DNA of 64,000 bases from Pseudomaricurvus sp033283175 (lineage in GTDB: Bacteria > Pseudomonadota > Gammaproteobacteria > Pseudomonadales > Cellvibrionaceae), in assembly GCA_033283175.1 (NCBI GenBank), contig JAWMQM010000003.1, positions 591,654 through 655,653 of the forward strand, written 5' to 3'. Position numbers and translations under genes: made by a program. Shown one piece after another: positions 23,869 to 32,109 of the stretch (the first letter of the stretch is position 1; each line of letters begins with the position of its first letter). A model generated the notes under the pieces. That model saw only the letters and a program-made list of their open reading frames with translations, searched no databases and was not told the origin of the DNA.

Positions 23869-25026
23869 TCAGTACTGTGGCAGGGTATGCCACTTCAACG
23901 TGCTGTTGCTGGCGGCAACAGCGTGCTCAATAAACGCCATACCCCGTACCGCTTCGGCAATTCCGGGACAGTCGGTTGCGCGCTCATCGGGTTCGGTGCC
24001 ATTCTCGCAGGCGCGGATCTGTCCGGCGAAGGCCATGTAGAGATTGGCAAAGGCTTCCAGGTAGCCCTCCGGATGGCCGTTGGGTGTGCGGGTGTTGGCG
24101 GCAGCAAGCGTGCTGAGGTAGGGCATACCGGTGCGGAGCATCTGTGTGGGTTGGTCACTCCATTTGAGCCACAGGGTGTTGGGCTCCTGTTGCGACCACT
24201 CCAGTCCACCTTTGTCGCCATAGAGCCGAATGCGCAGATTGTTCTCTTCTCCGACGCTGACCTGGCTGGCGATCAACACGCCTTTGGCGCCGTTGTTAAA
24301 GCGCAGCAATATGGAGCCGTCGTCGTCCAGCTCACGACCGCTAATCACCGGAGTCAGATCGGCACACATTTCGCTGATCTGCAGTCCGCTGATGTACTCG
24401 GCAAGATTGGCAGCGTGTACGCCGATATCGCCAATGGTGCAGCTGATACCGGACTGAGCCGGATCCAGACGCCAACTGGCCTGCTTGTTACCACTGTCTT
24501 CTTCGCGTGTGGCCAGCCAGCCCTGCGGGTATTCCACCACCACCTTATGAATACGGCCCAGGGCGCCGGCGGCTACCCGCTGGCGGGCCTCTTTCACCAT
24601 GGGGTAACCGGTGTAGGCGTGGGAAAGGCCGTACAGCAGGCCGGTCTCTTCTACCAGATCCCGCAGTCTGAGCACCTCATCCAGGTTATAGGTGGCCGGT
24701 TTGTCGGACATCACGTGGAAGCCCGCTCCCAAGGCTGCTGCGGCTATGGGGAAGTGGGTATGGTTGGGGGTGACGATGGCCACAAACTGCATGCGCTGCT
24801 CCGCGGGCAGGGCAGCTTCCTGCAGCATCATCTGCTGGTAGTTGGCGTATACACGGGATGATGGAAGATGCAGAGCTGCTCCGGAATGTGCTGACTTGCC
24901 TGGGTCGCTGCTGAAGGCGCCACACACCAGTTCGATTTCGCCATCAAGGGCGGAGGCCCAGCGGTGCACGGCGCCGATAAACGCGCCTTCGCCCCCGCCG
25001 ACCATGCCCATGCGGATTTTTGCCAT
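23869..25026 (-). CDS. Gfo/Idh/MocA-family oxidoreductase
   Basis: 385 residues, NAD(P)-dependent. N-terminal Rossmann motif GMVGGGEGAFIG, then VAIVTPNHTHF and the family Lys-Pro in MSDKPATYN (most members have EKP; here it is DKP), and GDIGVHAANLAEY with the active-site His region. First gene of the five-gene operon to 19298. Such enzymes reduce or oxidise sugars, often at C3, or swap 3-keto and 3-hydroxy forms. ATG at 25024-25026. The LacI-type palindrome lies about 200 bp upstream at 25224-25237. Confidence 0.94.
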   Translation of the reverse strand: MAKIRMGMVGGGEGAFIGAVHRWASALDGEIELVCGAFSSDPGKSAHSGAALHLPSSRVYANYQQMMLQEAALPAEQRMQFVAIVTPNHTHFPIAAAALGAGFHVMSDKPATYNLDEVLRLRDLVEETGLLYGLSHAYTGYPMVKEARQRVAAGALGRIHKVVVEYPQGWLATREEDSGNKQASWRLDPAQSGISCTIGDIGVHAANLAEYISGLQISEMCADLTPVISGRELDDDGSILLRFNNGAKGVLIASQVSVGEENNLRIRLYGDKGGLEWSQQEPNTLWLKWSDQPTQMLRTGMPYLSTLAAANTRTPNGHPEGYLEAFANLYMAFAGQIRACENGTEPDERATDCPGIAEAVRGMAFIEHAVAASNSTLKWHTLPQY

Positions 25027-25223
25027 TGTGTTTACCTCAATTCTTCTGGCGCGCTTTGGATAGGTTACTGCTGCACCAGTAAATCGATTGCGCACTTCCC
25101 GGAAGGGTTCGGCTGGGCAATCAATATGAGTTCCTGTTTATAGTTCTGGCCGCCGGGGGGCGGGTGGTGTATCAGCCACTCTTTCTGACAGTAGAACGGC
25201 ATTCTAGATAGTGGACAGCCTTA

Positions 25224-25237
25224 TGTAAACGTTTACA
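25224..25237. promoter_or_regulatory. LacI-family operator (copy 3)
   Basis: Perfect TGTAAACGTTTACA, 198 bp upstream of the Gfo/Idh/MocA start on the minus strand. Same 14 bases as at 6427 and 14638. Confidence 0.75.
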
Positions 25238-25590
25238 GGTTAAGAATGGTTGGGTTGATGAGCTGCCGCTGACCAGCTGGAAAGTCATGGCCCGGAGTGG
25301 TGTTCGGGATGGTACGTAGGGCGAGGCAGTATTTGGTAGGTGAGTACCGAAGGTGGCCCCTGTATGGATAACGCTGAGAAATCCAAAAAGTCTTAATTCT
25401 CAGACCGTTAAAATCCAGAAAAATATATAAAAAACAGTATGTTACAGTTTATAATCCTTCCTGTTTCGGTGGGCTACATCCGCCCACTCCGATCATAAAC
25501 AGACATCATAAGGCGGGTTAAAGTCGCTTTAAGGTGTCAGTTTAAATTCGTACAAAATTCTCCGATATTGGCCTGAAACGAGCGCTCAGC

Positions 25591-25608
25591 GGCCAGCCTT
25601 GGCTGGCC
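25591..25608. terminator. Palindromic hairpin with T-rich flank
   Basis: GGCCAGCCTTGGCTGGCC is a perfect 8-bp inverted repeat with a TT centre. TGTCCGGTTTGTTTTC follows on the plus strand. No plus-strand gene ends near it, so it might end an unrecognised leader or be a protein-binding site. Confidence 0.3.
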
Positions 25609-26269
25609 TGTCCGGTTTGTTTTCAAAAACAGTGAAAAGAGAGTGGGCAGGATTCAGTCGCAGGCGAGACAGCTTAAGCTAATGTCTGTTCCAGGTATTA
25701 CCGCAATCGAATCCCAGGTAACTAACCACTGAATCCACATTTGGTTACTTCTATTTGCTGGTGCATGCAGAGAGAGTTTTTCCTTCAACAATAAGGACTC
25801 TTTTGATTCATCATGAAAATTCTTTCACAGGGCGCAGGGCAACTCTCCCCGGAGTATTTCTGGAGCCTCTTTTACCTACTCAATTCAAGTTCAATCGATG
25901 CGCTGAGACCAGCGCCGCGCGATTTCTCAGGCATTGGTGCCTCAGGGTTGTGCTCTAGCCTGCGCTTTGCAGTATCGCCGTGACTCGCCTTCTTTCACAT
26001 GACCGCGAAATCCACTTTTGTGGATGAAGTCATAATCACTCGTCCGCAAGGCCCACAGACACAGGTGGATAACCAAGGGATGGGGCGATTTGTGGTCATG
26101 GTGGTCGGGTTAGTCTGGCTGGTGGACCAAGGTTTGCTCTAGCCACTTTTCCCCAAAATGACCACGAGCACCTGTATTTGGGTGGGGATCTGGTGCTTCT
26201 GTTATTGACGCCAGATGGCGCGAAAGAAGCCATTCTTGAAAAAGTTGACAGGATTGGCTGAGCCAACTT

Positions 26270-26288
26270 ACGCTACACACTGTCGCAT
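26270..26288. promoter_or_regulatory. TetR operator, copy upstream of the second TonB receptor
   Basis: ACGCTACACACTGTCGCAT differs at two positions from ATGCTACACAGTGTCGCAT at 29429, which lies before the TetR gene. The similarity continues into ATATCT after the site. It is 173 bp before ATG 26461. Confidence 0.7.
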
Positions 26289-26460
26289 ATCTATTATGGA
26301 TGATTTTTGTGCCACAGCAGGGCTGTTACCAGTAGCTGCAGGAGCGGATGGCGGGTAAGTAGTAGCGCCCCCCGTATTGTGCAGGCCAGTGAGCTGAGTA
26401 TTTCACCGGGACAGTGACAGATAACGTTACGTATAAAAATTCAGGTCTGGGAGAATAATA

Positions 26461-28701
26461 ATGAATAAATCCATCAGTATACCAACGCCCCGATTTGCAA
26501 AAGGCGGAACGCCAAAGCGATTACTTGCAACTGCAATTTCACTTTCCATCGCATCCACAGTTTTGGCCCAGGAACAAGAAGCCCGTGTTCTGGAAGAGAT
26601 TGTTGTGACGGCTGAGCACAAAGAAGCCTCGCTCCAGGATACGCAAATTTCCATCACTGCACTTTCCTCAGCAGACATTAAGGAAATGGGTATTAACAGC
26701 ACCAAGGATCTGGGTGATTTTGCGCCAAATGTCACCATGACCACCTACCAGGGCGGTAAGGCCGGCGTCGGTGTCAATATTCGTGGTATTGGCCAGAATG
26801 AAACCATTATCTCCTTCGATCCGGGGGTAGGGGTGTATGTTGATGATGTGCTGATCTCGAAGAATGTCGGGGCGTTGACTGACTTGCTGGAACTGGAGCG
26901 GGTTGAAATCCTGAGGGGACCGCAGGGTACTCTCTACGGTCGCAACACCATGGGGGGGGCGCTGAACTATGTCACCAAGAAGCCGGTTGATGAGCTGGAA
27001 GGCAGTGTAGCCGTCACCTTTGGGAAATTCGGGCAAAAAGACGCCAAGGGTACGATCAATGTGCCCTTGGTTGGTGCCGACAGCGGGATTGGTGCTGTGA
27101 ACATGAGGGCTACAGTAGCCCGTATGACCCGGGATGGGCTGATTGACAATATTAACCCCAGTGCGCCGGACTCGGAGCTGGAGACCACGGATCGAAACGC
27201 GGCACTGGTGCACCTCAGTTGGCTGCCTACTGACTCGGTGAGTGTACTCTACTCCTACGACCGGACGCGCATTGATGAAACGCCTGGTGTGCCATTTACC
27301 ACCGTGACCAACCCGGCAAGAGCTGCTGGCGTCGCCTTGGCTCCCTATTCCATCGGAGTGGGGGCAGATCGCCCCGACGAGATCTCTGTAGACCGGGCTG
27401 GTTTGGGTAAAACCAACGTGGATGGACATTCACTGCATATTGATTATGAAATATCGCCTTCACTGACGGTTAAATCGATCACCGCGCAGCGGAAGATGGA
27501 CAACTACGAAACCGGCGATTCCGATGGTTCACCGTTGCCCATTATTGCCACCAACACGTCCAATGAACTGGATCAGTTCACCCAGGAGTTTCGCTTTATC
27601 GGAACCGCAATGGATGAGCGGCTCGATTATTCGACGGGCATTTTCTACATCGAAGAAAAGGGCGATATTGTTAACGGTGTTGAAGTGTTTGGAACCAACG
27701 CCTACACCACCGGCAAAATGGATAACACCAGCTGGGCTCTGTACGGCCAGGCCACCTACGCATTGACCAGTCAGTGGCGGCTGACCTTGGGCGTCCGCTA
27801 TACCGAAGAGGAAAAGAAGCTCGAAAAGGCCGAATACAATCTCGGCTGGGTGCCGGGTAATAATGTGAGCTATGACCCTGCCTCCGAGGATTACAGCCAG
27901 GTTTCGCCGATGGCCTCGATCAGTTACGACTGGAGTGATGGGGTGATGACCTACTTCAAGGTCAGCTCCGGCTATCAGTCCGGTGGTCTCAATGTTCGTG
28001 ATGCCGATCCAGTCACCTTTGCTGAAGGCTATGATAAAGAGACGCTGATTGCCTACGAACTGGGTATGAAAGCCGATCTCACCGACCGCATGCGTCTTAA
28101 TACAGCGCTTTGGTACAGTGATTACTCCGACAAAAACATTAATAACTTTAATGCGCAAACGCTCGGCAATATTGTGACTAACGCGGAAAGCGTGGAAATT
28201 TATGGTCTTGAAGTGGAATTTCTGGCCCAGCTTACCGATAACCTGCGATTTGGTCTGAATTACGGCTACCTGCATCCGGAGTTCAAAAAATACGACTACG
28301 TGGACCCTGGCACCGGTAATACCACCGACCTTTCTGGTACCACCAACTTCGTGAACTCACCGGAAAATACCGCCAGTGTCTACCTGAACTACGAGTATTC
28401 GTTGGGGTTTGCGCTGTTGAATGCCCGACTCGACTGGTCCTATAAAGACGATTACAACTTCCTGGCGCCACAACCTGAGCTCAACTCCCAGGAAGCCTAT
28501 GATTTATGGAATCTTCGCGTGAGTCTTGATGATATCCAGTTGGCTGGGGATTCAAGAATGCGGGTTTCGTTGTGGGGCAAGAATCTGACGGATGAGTCCT
28601 ACTACACCACGGGTGTAAACATCTACCAGACCTTTGGCTTCGACATCAACTCCTACGCAGAGCCGAGAACCTACGGCATCGATTTGGAGGTGACCTTCTA
28701 A
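26461..28701 (+). CDS. TonB-dependent outer-membrane receptor
   Basis: 746 residues. Signal peptide ending ..VLAQEQE, TonB box LEEIVVTAEHKE, plug with VEILRGPQGTLYGRNTMGG (canonical), and a barrel that ends YGIDLEVTF. It belongs to the same broad receptor class as the one at 6560 but is not a close paralogue. The start ATG 26461 follows GGGAG. The TetR operator 173 bp upstream, matching that of the divergent TetR gene at 28859, indicates control by that repressor, so it likely imports the aglycone or the compound oxidised by the 29.5-36.7 kb genes. A GC-rich terminator follows. Confidence 0.95.
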   Translation: MNKSISIPTPRFAKGGTPKRLLATAISLSIASTVLAQEQEARVLEEIVVTAEHKEASLQDTQISITALSSADIKEMGINSTKDLGDFAPNVTMTTYQGGKAGVGVNIRGIGQNETIISFDPGVGVYVDDVLISKNVGALTDLLELERVEILRGPQGTLYGRNTMGGALNYVTKKPVDELEGSVAVTFGKFGQKDAKGTINVPLVGADSGIGAVNMRATVARMTRDGLIDNINPSAPDSELETTDRNAALVHLSWLPTDSVSVLYSYDRTRIDETPGVPFTTVTNPARAAGVALAPYSIGVGADRPDEISVDRAGLGKTNVDGHSLHIDYEISPSLTVKSITAQRKMDNYETGDSDGSPLPIIATNTSNELDQFTQEFRFIGTAMDERLDYSTGIFYIEEKGDIVNGVEVFGTNAYTTGKMDNTSWALYGQATYALTSQWRLTLGVRYTEEEKKLEKAEYNLGWVPGNNVSYDPASEDYSQVSPMASISYDWSDGVMTYFKVSSGYQSGGLNVRDADPVTFAEGYDKETLIAYELGMKADLTDRMRLNTALWYSDYSDKNINNFNAQTLGNIVTNAESVEIYGLEVEFLAQLTDNLRFGLNYGYLHPEFKKYDYVDPGTGNTTDLSGTTNFVNSPENTASVYLNYEYSLGFALLNARLDWSYKDDYNFLAPQPELNSQEAYDLWNLRVSLDDIQLAGDSRMRVSLWGKNLTDESYYTTGVNIYQTFGFDINSYAEPRTYGIDLEVTF

Positions 28702-28734
28702 GCGCTTGAGGGCGTATCCCATGTCCACTGCTTT

Positions 28735-28770
28735 GGGGCGAACCGGTTTCAGCGGTCCGCCCCGCTTTTT
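28735..28770 (+). terminator. Rho-independent terminator between TonB receptor and TetR gene
   Basis: GGGGCG (28735-28740) pairs with CGCCCC (28758-28763), with an inner CCG/CGG stem and a T5 run at 28766-28770. Confidence 0.8.
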
Positions 28771-28858
28771 CCTCTTGGAAAGTCACATCAAGAGATTATG
28801 TGATTTCATTGGGAATGCTGTGGGACCTACGTTTTTGGGTGAGGAATCACCCCAGGCT

Positions 28859-29410
28859 CTAGCGTGACTCCAGAGCCGAATAAATCATGCGATCGAGATA
28901 TCGTGCAAGCGTCTCAATGCTGACTGATCCCTTGGGCTGAACAAGCCACCACGCCAGTGTTTCGACTATGACACTCACACCGCCAATGACCACCAGTTCT
29001 GCGGGGATTTCGTTATCGCTGGGTATACGGTCTTCTCCAGGAGCCTTGCATAGGCGGATCATCTCTGATTTCAGAGTTTCGGCCGCGCCCCCGGTCAGCA
29101 ATATGGTCCACAAGCTGCGGTGTTCATCGACATAGCTGCACAAGGCAACGTGCACAGAGTGGCGATCGGATCCATAAACGACGGGCAGCATCAGCTCCAC
29201 CACATGGTTGATCTGGTCTGCGGCTATGTCGTTCAGCAATGCCTCTTTGCTCTCATGATGACGAAAGAAAGTTGCATAGTGTATGCCCGCCTCGGCGGCG
29301 ATTTCCCGGATTGTCACGTCTTGCAGTGGCTTGCGCTCTATCAGCGCAAGCAGTGCATCCCGCAGGGCCTGCCGGGTGCGAACGATACGGGCATCCTTAA
29401 TGCTTGACAT
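28859..29410 (-). CDS. TetR/AcrR-family transcriptional regulator
   Basis: 183 residues. The helix-turn-helix is VTIREIAAEAGIHYATFFRHH (residues about 33-52), with a longer-than-usual variant FFRHHESKEALL instead of YYHF. The C-terminal domain has a hydrophobic end (VETLAWWLVQP). The 19-bp near-palindrome at 29429-29447 lies 19 bp before its start, fitting autoregulation, and a two-mismatch copy precedes the TonB receptor at 26461. The same site may also control the divergent ferredoxin-P450 operon that begins at 29572. Confidence 0.92.
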   Translation of the reverse strand: MSSIKDARIVRTRQALRDALLALIERKPLQDVTIREIAAEAGIHYATFFRHHESKEALLNDIAADQINHVVELMLPVVYGSDRHSVHVALCSYVDEHRSLWTILLTGGAAETLKSEMIRLCKAPGEDRIPSDNEIPAELVVIGGVSVIVETLAWWLVQPKGSVSIETLARYLDRMIYSALESR

Positions 29411-29428
29411 AATTTCCTCTGTCTATTT

Positions 29429-29447
29429 ATGCTACACAGTGTCGCAT
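29429..29447. promoter_or_regulatory. TetR operator between TetR and ferredoxin genes
   Basis: ATGCTACACAGTGTCGCAT has perfectly symmetric arms ATGC-n-ACAC-n-GTGT-n-GCAT. It is placed to act on both divergent genes (28859 minus, 29572 plus). The rest of 29448-29571 shows only a GGGAG ribosome site. Confidence 0.75.
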
Positions 29448-29571
29448 ATCTTTATGGGGCTCCATTGAGTTATGCATCAGGCAGGAGTCTGAACGAGCGC
29501 CTGTAGATTTGAAACAGGATTATCGCCAATAAGGCTCAAAAACGACGATATTGAACAGCAGGGAGCCTTAT

Positions 29572-29883
29572 ATGGTGGCAATAGTTGTAACTGACAGGAA
29601 TGGAAACGTACAGACACTCGACTCTGCCCCCGGGTACACGTTGATGGAGGTCATACGCGATACCGGTGACCTGATGGCGTTGTGTGGCGGTATGTGCTCC
29701 TGCGCCACATGTCACATCTACGTCGATGCCGATTTCGCAGATCGCTTGCCGCCGATGAGTGAGGACGAGGATGGCTTGCTCGAAGGTACGGAGTACCGCC
29801 GGGAATCTTCCCGCTTGTCCTGCCAAATCCCGGTGACCGTGGAGATGGATGGGCTGCGAGTGACTGTTGCGCCCGAGGACTGA
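29572..29883 (+). CDS. [2Fe-2S] ferredoxin, adrenodoxin/putidaredoxin type
   Basis: 103 residues. The cluster ligands are C-x5-C-x2-C in CGGMCSCATCHIYVD and the fourth Cys in LSCQIPV, the P450-partner ferredoxin pattern. ATG 29572 follows GGGAG at 29561-29565. It sits 75 bp before a P450 gene and so likely passes electrons to it, and perhaps to the P450s at 5046 and 51514, which have none nearby. The ferredoxin reductase that should feed it is not in the window. Confidence 0.95.
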   Translation: MVAIVVTDRNGNVQTLDSAPGYTLMEVIRDTGDLMALCGGMCSCATCHIYVDADFADRLPPMSEDEDGLLEGTEYRRESSRLSCQIPVTVEMDGLRVTVAPED

Positions 29884-29958
29884 CCTGGTATCCGTCAGCC
29901 AAATCCGAAACCCTGCGAATGCGCGATAGCGCGCGCACATCTGATCAGGAATCTAAGT

Positions 29959-31230
29959 ATGACAACCCAGAAGATCGAAACCCGCGACTATTTTACGGAC
30001 CAGTCTGTGCTGCTGGATCCCAATCAATATTTCCGCAGTGTTTTTAAGCAAGGTCCTGTTTACCGGATACCGGGCCGGGATTACCTGATGGTGACGGGTT
30101 TTGATGAGTGTGTGGAGGTGGTAAGAAACACCGACGATTTCTCATCGATTTTTTCGTTTTCTCCCTATGGCGCCGGTGCGCCGCTGCCCTTCGAGCCGAT
30201 AGGCGATGACATTTCAGAACAGCTTGAGGCTTTCCGCCAGCCCACCGACTTGCTGGTTACGCAGGACGGGCCGTTGCATGCGGCCAACCGGTCAATCCTT
30301 AACAAGCTGTTTACTCCTACGAGGCTGCGGGACAACGAAGTCTTCATGACGGACTATGCAGGACGTCTGGCTGCCGATGTCGTGACCCGGGGAGGGTGTG
30401 AGTTTATCCAGGATGTTGCCCTGCCGTTTGGTACCAATGTCATCTCCGACTTGCTCGGCGTTCCCATGGAGGACCGCCAGCTGTTTATGGATGTGATCTC
30501 GGCGTCACCGCCGCCGGGAGCGGTCAGAAGCGATGATGTACGAACACAAATTCCGCATTTTGAATTTATGTCGGAGTTTTTCACCAGCTACATCAAGGAC
30601 CGTCGCGCTAACCCCAGGCCCGACGTGCTGCATGAACTGGCGACCGCCAGCTATCCAGATGGATCGATTCCGGACCTGATGGAGATTGTCAAGCTCGCCA
30701 TGTTTTTGTTTGTGGGCGGGCGGGGCAGCAGTGCAAAGTTTCTCGCCACCTGCCTGATGTTTGTCGCCGATGATCCCGGAATGCAACAAAAATTGCGTGA
30801 CAATCGGGAGCTGATTCCCACGTTTATCGAGGAGGTTCTGCGCCTGCAGGGAACCACCAAAGCAACGTTTCGGCTCGCGCGCAGAAAGACAAAAATTGGC
30901 GATGTAGACGTTCCGACCGGTACCAAAGTGGTGGTTCTTTTCGGGGCGGCCAACCGTGATCCCCGACGCTGGGACAGCCCGGATGAGTTTCAACTGGGTC
31001 GCCCGAAGATAAGGGAGCATCTGGCCTTTGGGCGCGGCGCCCATACTTGCGCGGGAGCACCGCTGGCGCGCACCGAAGCCCGGGTTGTAATCAATCAGTT
31101 TCTGGATCACTGCTCGGATATCAGCCTCAACGAAGCCGTACACGGCAAGCCCGGCAATCGCGATCTCCAGTTTGAACCCAGCTACATTGTCAGAGGGCTG
31201 TCCAGCCTCCACCTGGTGCTGACACCCTAG
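29959..31230 (+). CDS. Cytochrome P450 with a non-canonical I-helix
   Basis: 423 residues. The haem loop FGRGAHTCAG has its Cys at residue 364, and the K-helix ExxR is in EEVLRL. The I-helix reads VGGRGSS at residues 252-258, so the acid-alcohol pair (D-T in the paralogue at 5046) is G256-S257. Ser can replace Thr in some P450s, but loss of the acid is rare in hydroxylases. It may use a substrate-derived proton relay, work as a peroxygenase, or catalyse another reaction. It is fully collinear with the P450 at 5046. Second gene of the ferredoxin operon; AGGA precedes ATG 29959. Confidence 0.95.
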   Translation: MTTQKIETRDYFTDQSVLLDPNQYFRSVFKQGPVYRIPGRDYLMVTGFDECVEVVRNTDDFSSIFSFSPYGAGAPLPFEPIGDDISEQLEAFRQPTDLLVTQDGPLHAANRSILNKLFTPTRLRDNEVFMTDYAGRLAADVVTRGGCEFIQDVALPFGTNVISDLLGVPMEDRQLFMDVISASPPPGAVRSDDVRTQIPHFEFMSEFFTSYIKDRRANPRPDVLHELATASYPDGSIPDLMEIVKLAMFLFVGGRGSSAKFLATCLMFVADDPGMQQKLRDNRELIPTFIEEVLRLQGTTKATFRLARRKTKIGDVDVPTGTKVVVLFGAANRDPRRWDSPDEFQLGRPKIREHLAFGRGAHTCAGAPLARTEARVVINQFLDHCSDISLNEAVHGKPGNRDLQFEPSYIVRGLSSLHLVLTP

Positions 31231-31268
31231 CGAACGAGCCGTTTAAATCTTTAGCTGACGAGACCACG

Positions 31269-32030
31269 ATGAAGCGACTTGAAGGAAAAGTAATTTTGGT
31301 TGCCGGTGCGGGGAGTATCGGTAAAGGGCTGGCAATGCACTATGCCACAGAAGGTGCGCGCGTAGTGCTGGGTGATATCGACCTGCCGTCAGCGGAGCAG
31401 ATCGTCAGCGACATTGTGACAGCGGGCGGCGACGCCACGGCGATTCGTCTCGATGGCGCCGATGAACTGTCTGCCAATGAGGCCGTTGCAAGTTGTATAA
31501 AAATCTACGGTGGACTGGATGGTCTGCATGCCAATTTTGCCTGTCTTGCCGATAGTAATCGTGAGCAGGGTGTTCTGGAATTGCCTCTCGATATTTATGA
31601 CGAGACCCAGCGAGTGAATGCACGGGGCTACTATCTGTGTACTCGTGCGGCGCTGCCGGCCCTGATTGAAAGTGGTGGCGCCATTGTCTATACCAGCTCC
31701 ATTGGCGCCTACACTTCAGGCGCCTCGCAAGTAGCTTATGCCATGAGTAAGGCAGCAGGGCACGCACTGATGCGCCATGTGGCGACCCGCTATGGTCCTA
31801 TGGGTGTGCGGGCGAATACCATTGCACCGGGCCTGATCCTCGATGCCAGACGGGAGGCAGAGTTGCCTCCGGATCTGCTCGAATGGTGTCTGGCAAGAAC
31901 CAGTCTCCGATCGAGAGCGGGGAGGCCCGCCGATATCGCCAGCCTCGGAACACTATTGTTGTCGGACGAAGGAAGCTATATCACCGGGCAGGTTATTTGC
32001 GTCGATGGTGGTACAACAATGCGCAGTTAA
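31269..32030 (+). CDS. SDR-family NAD(P)-dependent oxidoreductase
   Basis: 253 residues, a close paralogue of the SDR at 106: both carry a shortened nucleotide motif (AGAGSIG here), DGLHANFA, YDETQR, YTSS, YAMSKAAG and HVATRYGP.GVRANTIAP. Catalytic Ser and Y-x3-K (YAMSK) are present. It follows the P450 by 38 bp, and a SnoaL-like gene follows 79 bp later, repeating the order found at 106-1428. Likely oxidises an alcohol produced by the P450; this is inference. Confidence 0.95.
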   Translation: MKRLEGKVILVAGAGSIGKGLAMHYATEGARVVLGDIDLPSAEQIVSDIVTAGGDATAIRLDGADELSANEAVASCIKIYGGLDGLHANFACLADSNREQGVLELPLDIYDETQRVNARGYYLCTRAALPALIESGGAIVYTSSIGAYTSGASQVAYAMSKAAGHALMRHVATRYGPMGVRANTIAPGLILDARREAELPPDLLEWCLARTSLRSRAGRPADIASLGTLLLSDEGSYITGQVICVDGGTTMRS

Positions 32031-32109
32031 TTTTTCGTTCCTGGTTGACCCTTTCCGGGATGCAATGTCAAAACTTCTATTTATAAAAGCAAAAAAGGAG
32101 AAAGTAACA

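Larger units (their letters stand above)
25027..26460. other. 1.4-kb stretch without a credible gene
   Basis: Between the Gfo/Idh operon and the second TonB receptor there is no frame with family resemblance. It contains the LacI operator at 25224, a hairpin GTGGGC/GCCCAC at 25469-25487, the perfect inverted repeat GGCCAGCCTTGGCTGGCC at 25591-25608 followed by a T-rich segment, an inverted pair GTGGTCAT (26092-26099) and ATGACCAC (26158-26165), and the TetR operator at 26270. The GGCCAGCC hairpin could be a terminator; the rest may hold a long leader or a regulatory RNA, which I cannot confirm. Confidence 0.5.

Noticed and set aside
23380..24861. Plus-strand open frame of 493 codons
   Set aside because: It lies opposite to the isomerase and Gfo/Idh genes, has no ribosome site and no family motif; it is a by-product of GC-rich coding on the other strand.
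25755..25958. 67-codon frame in the 1.4-kb gap
   Set aside because: No ribosome site, no homology by eye, and odd composition.
25920..25965. Possible tRNA or hairpin around the TCAGGCA-n-TGCCTCA sequence
   Set aside because: Only one short stem is present; no cloverleaf can be drawn.
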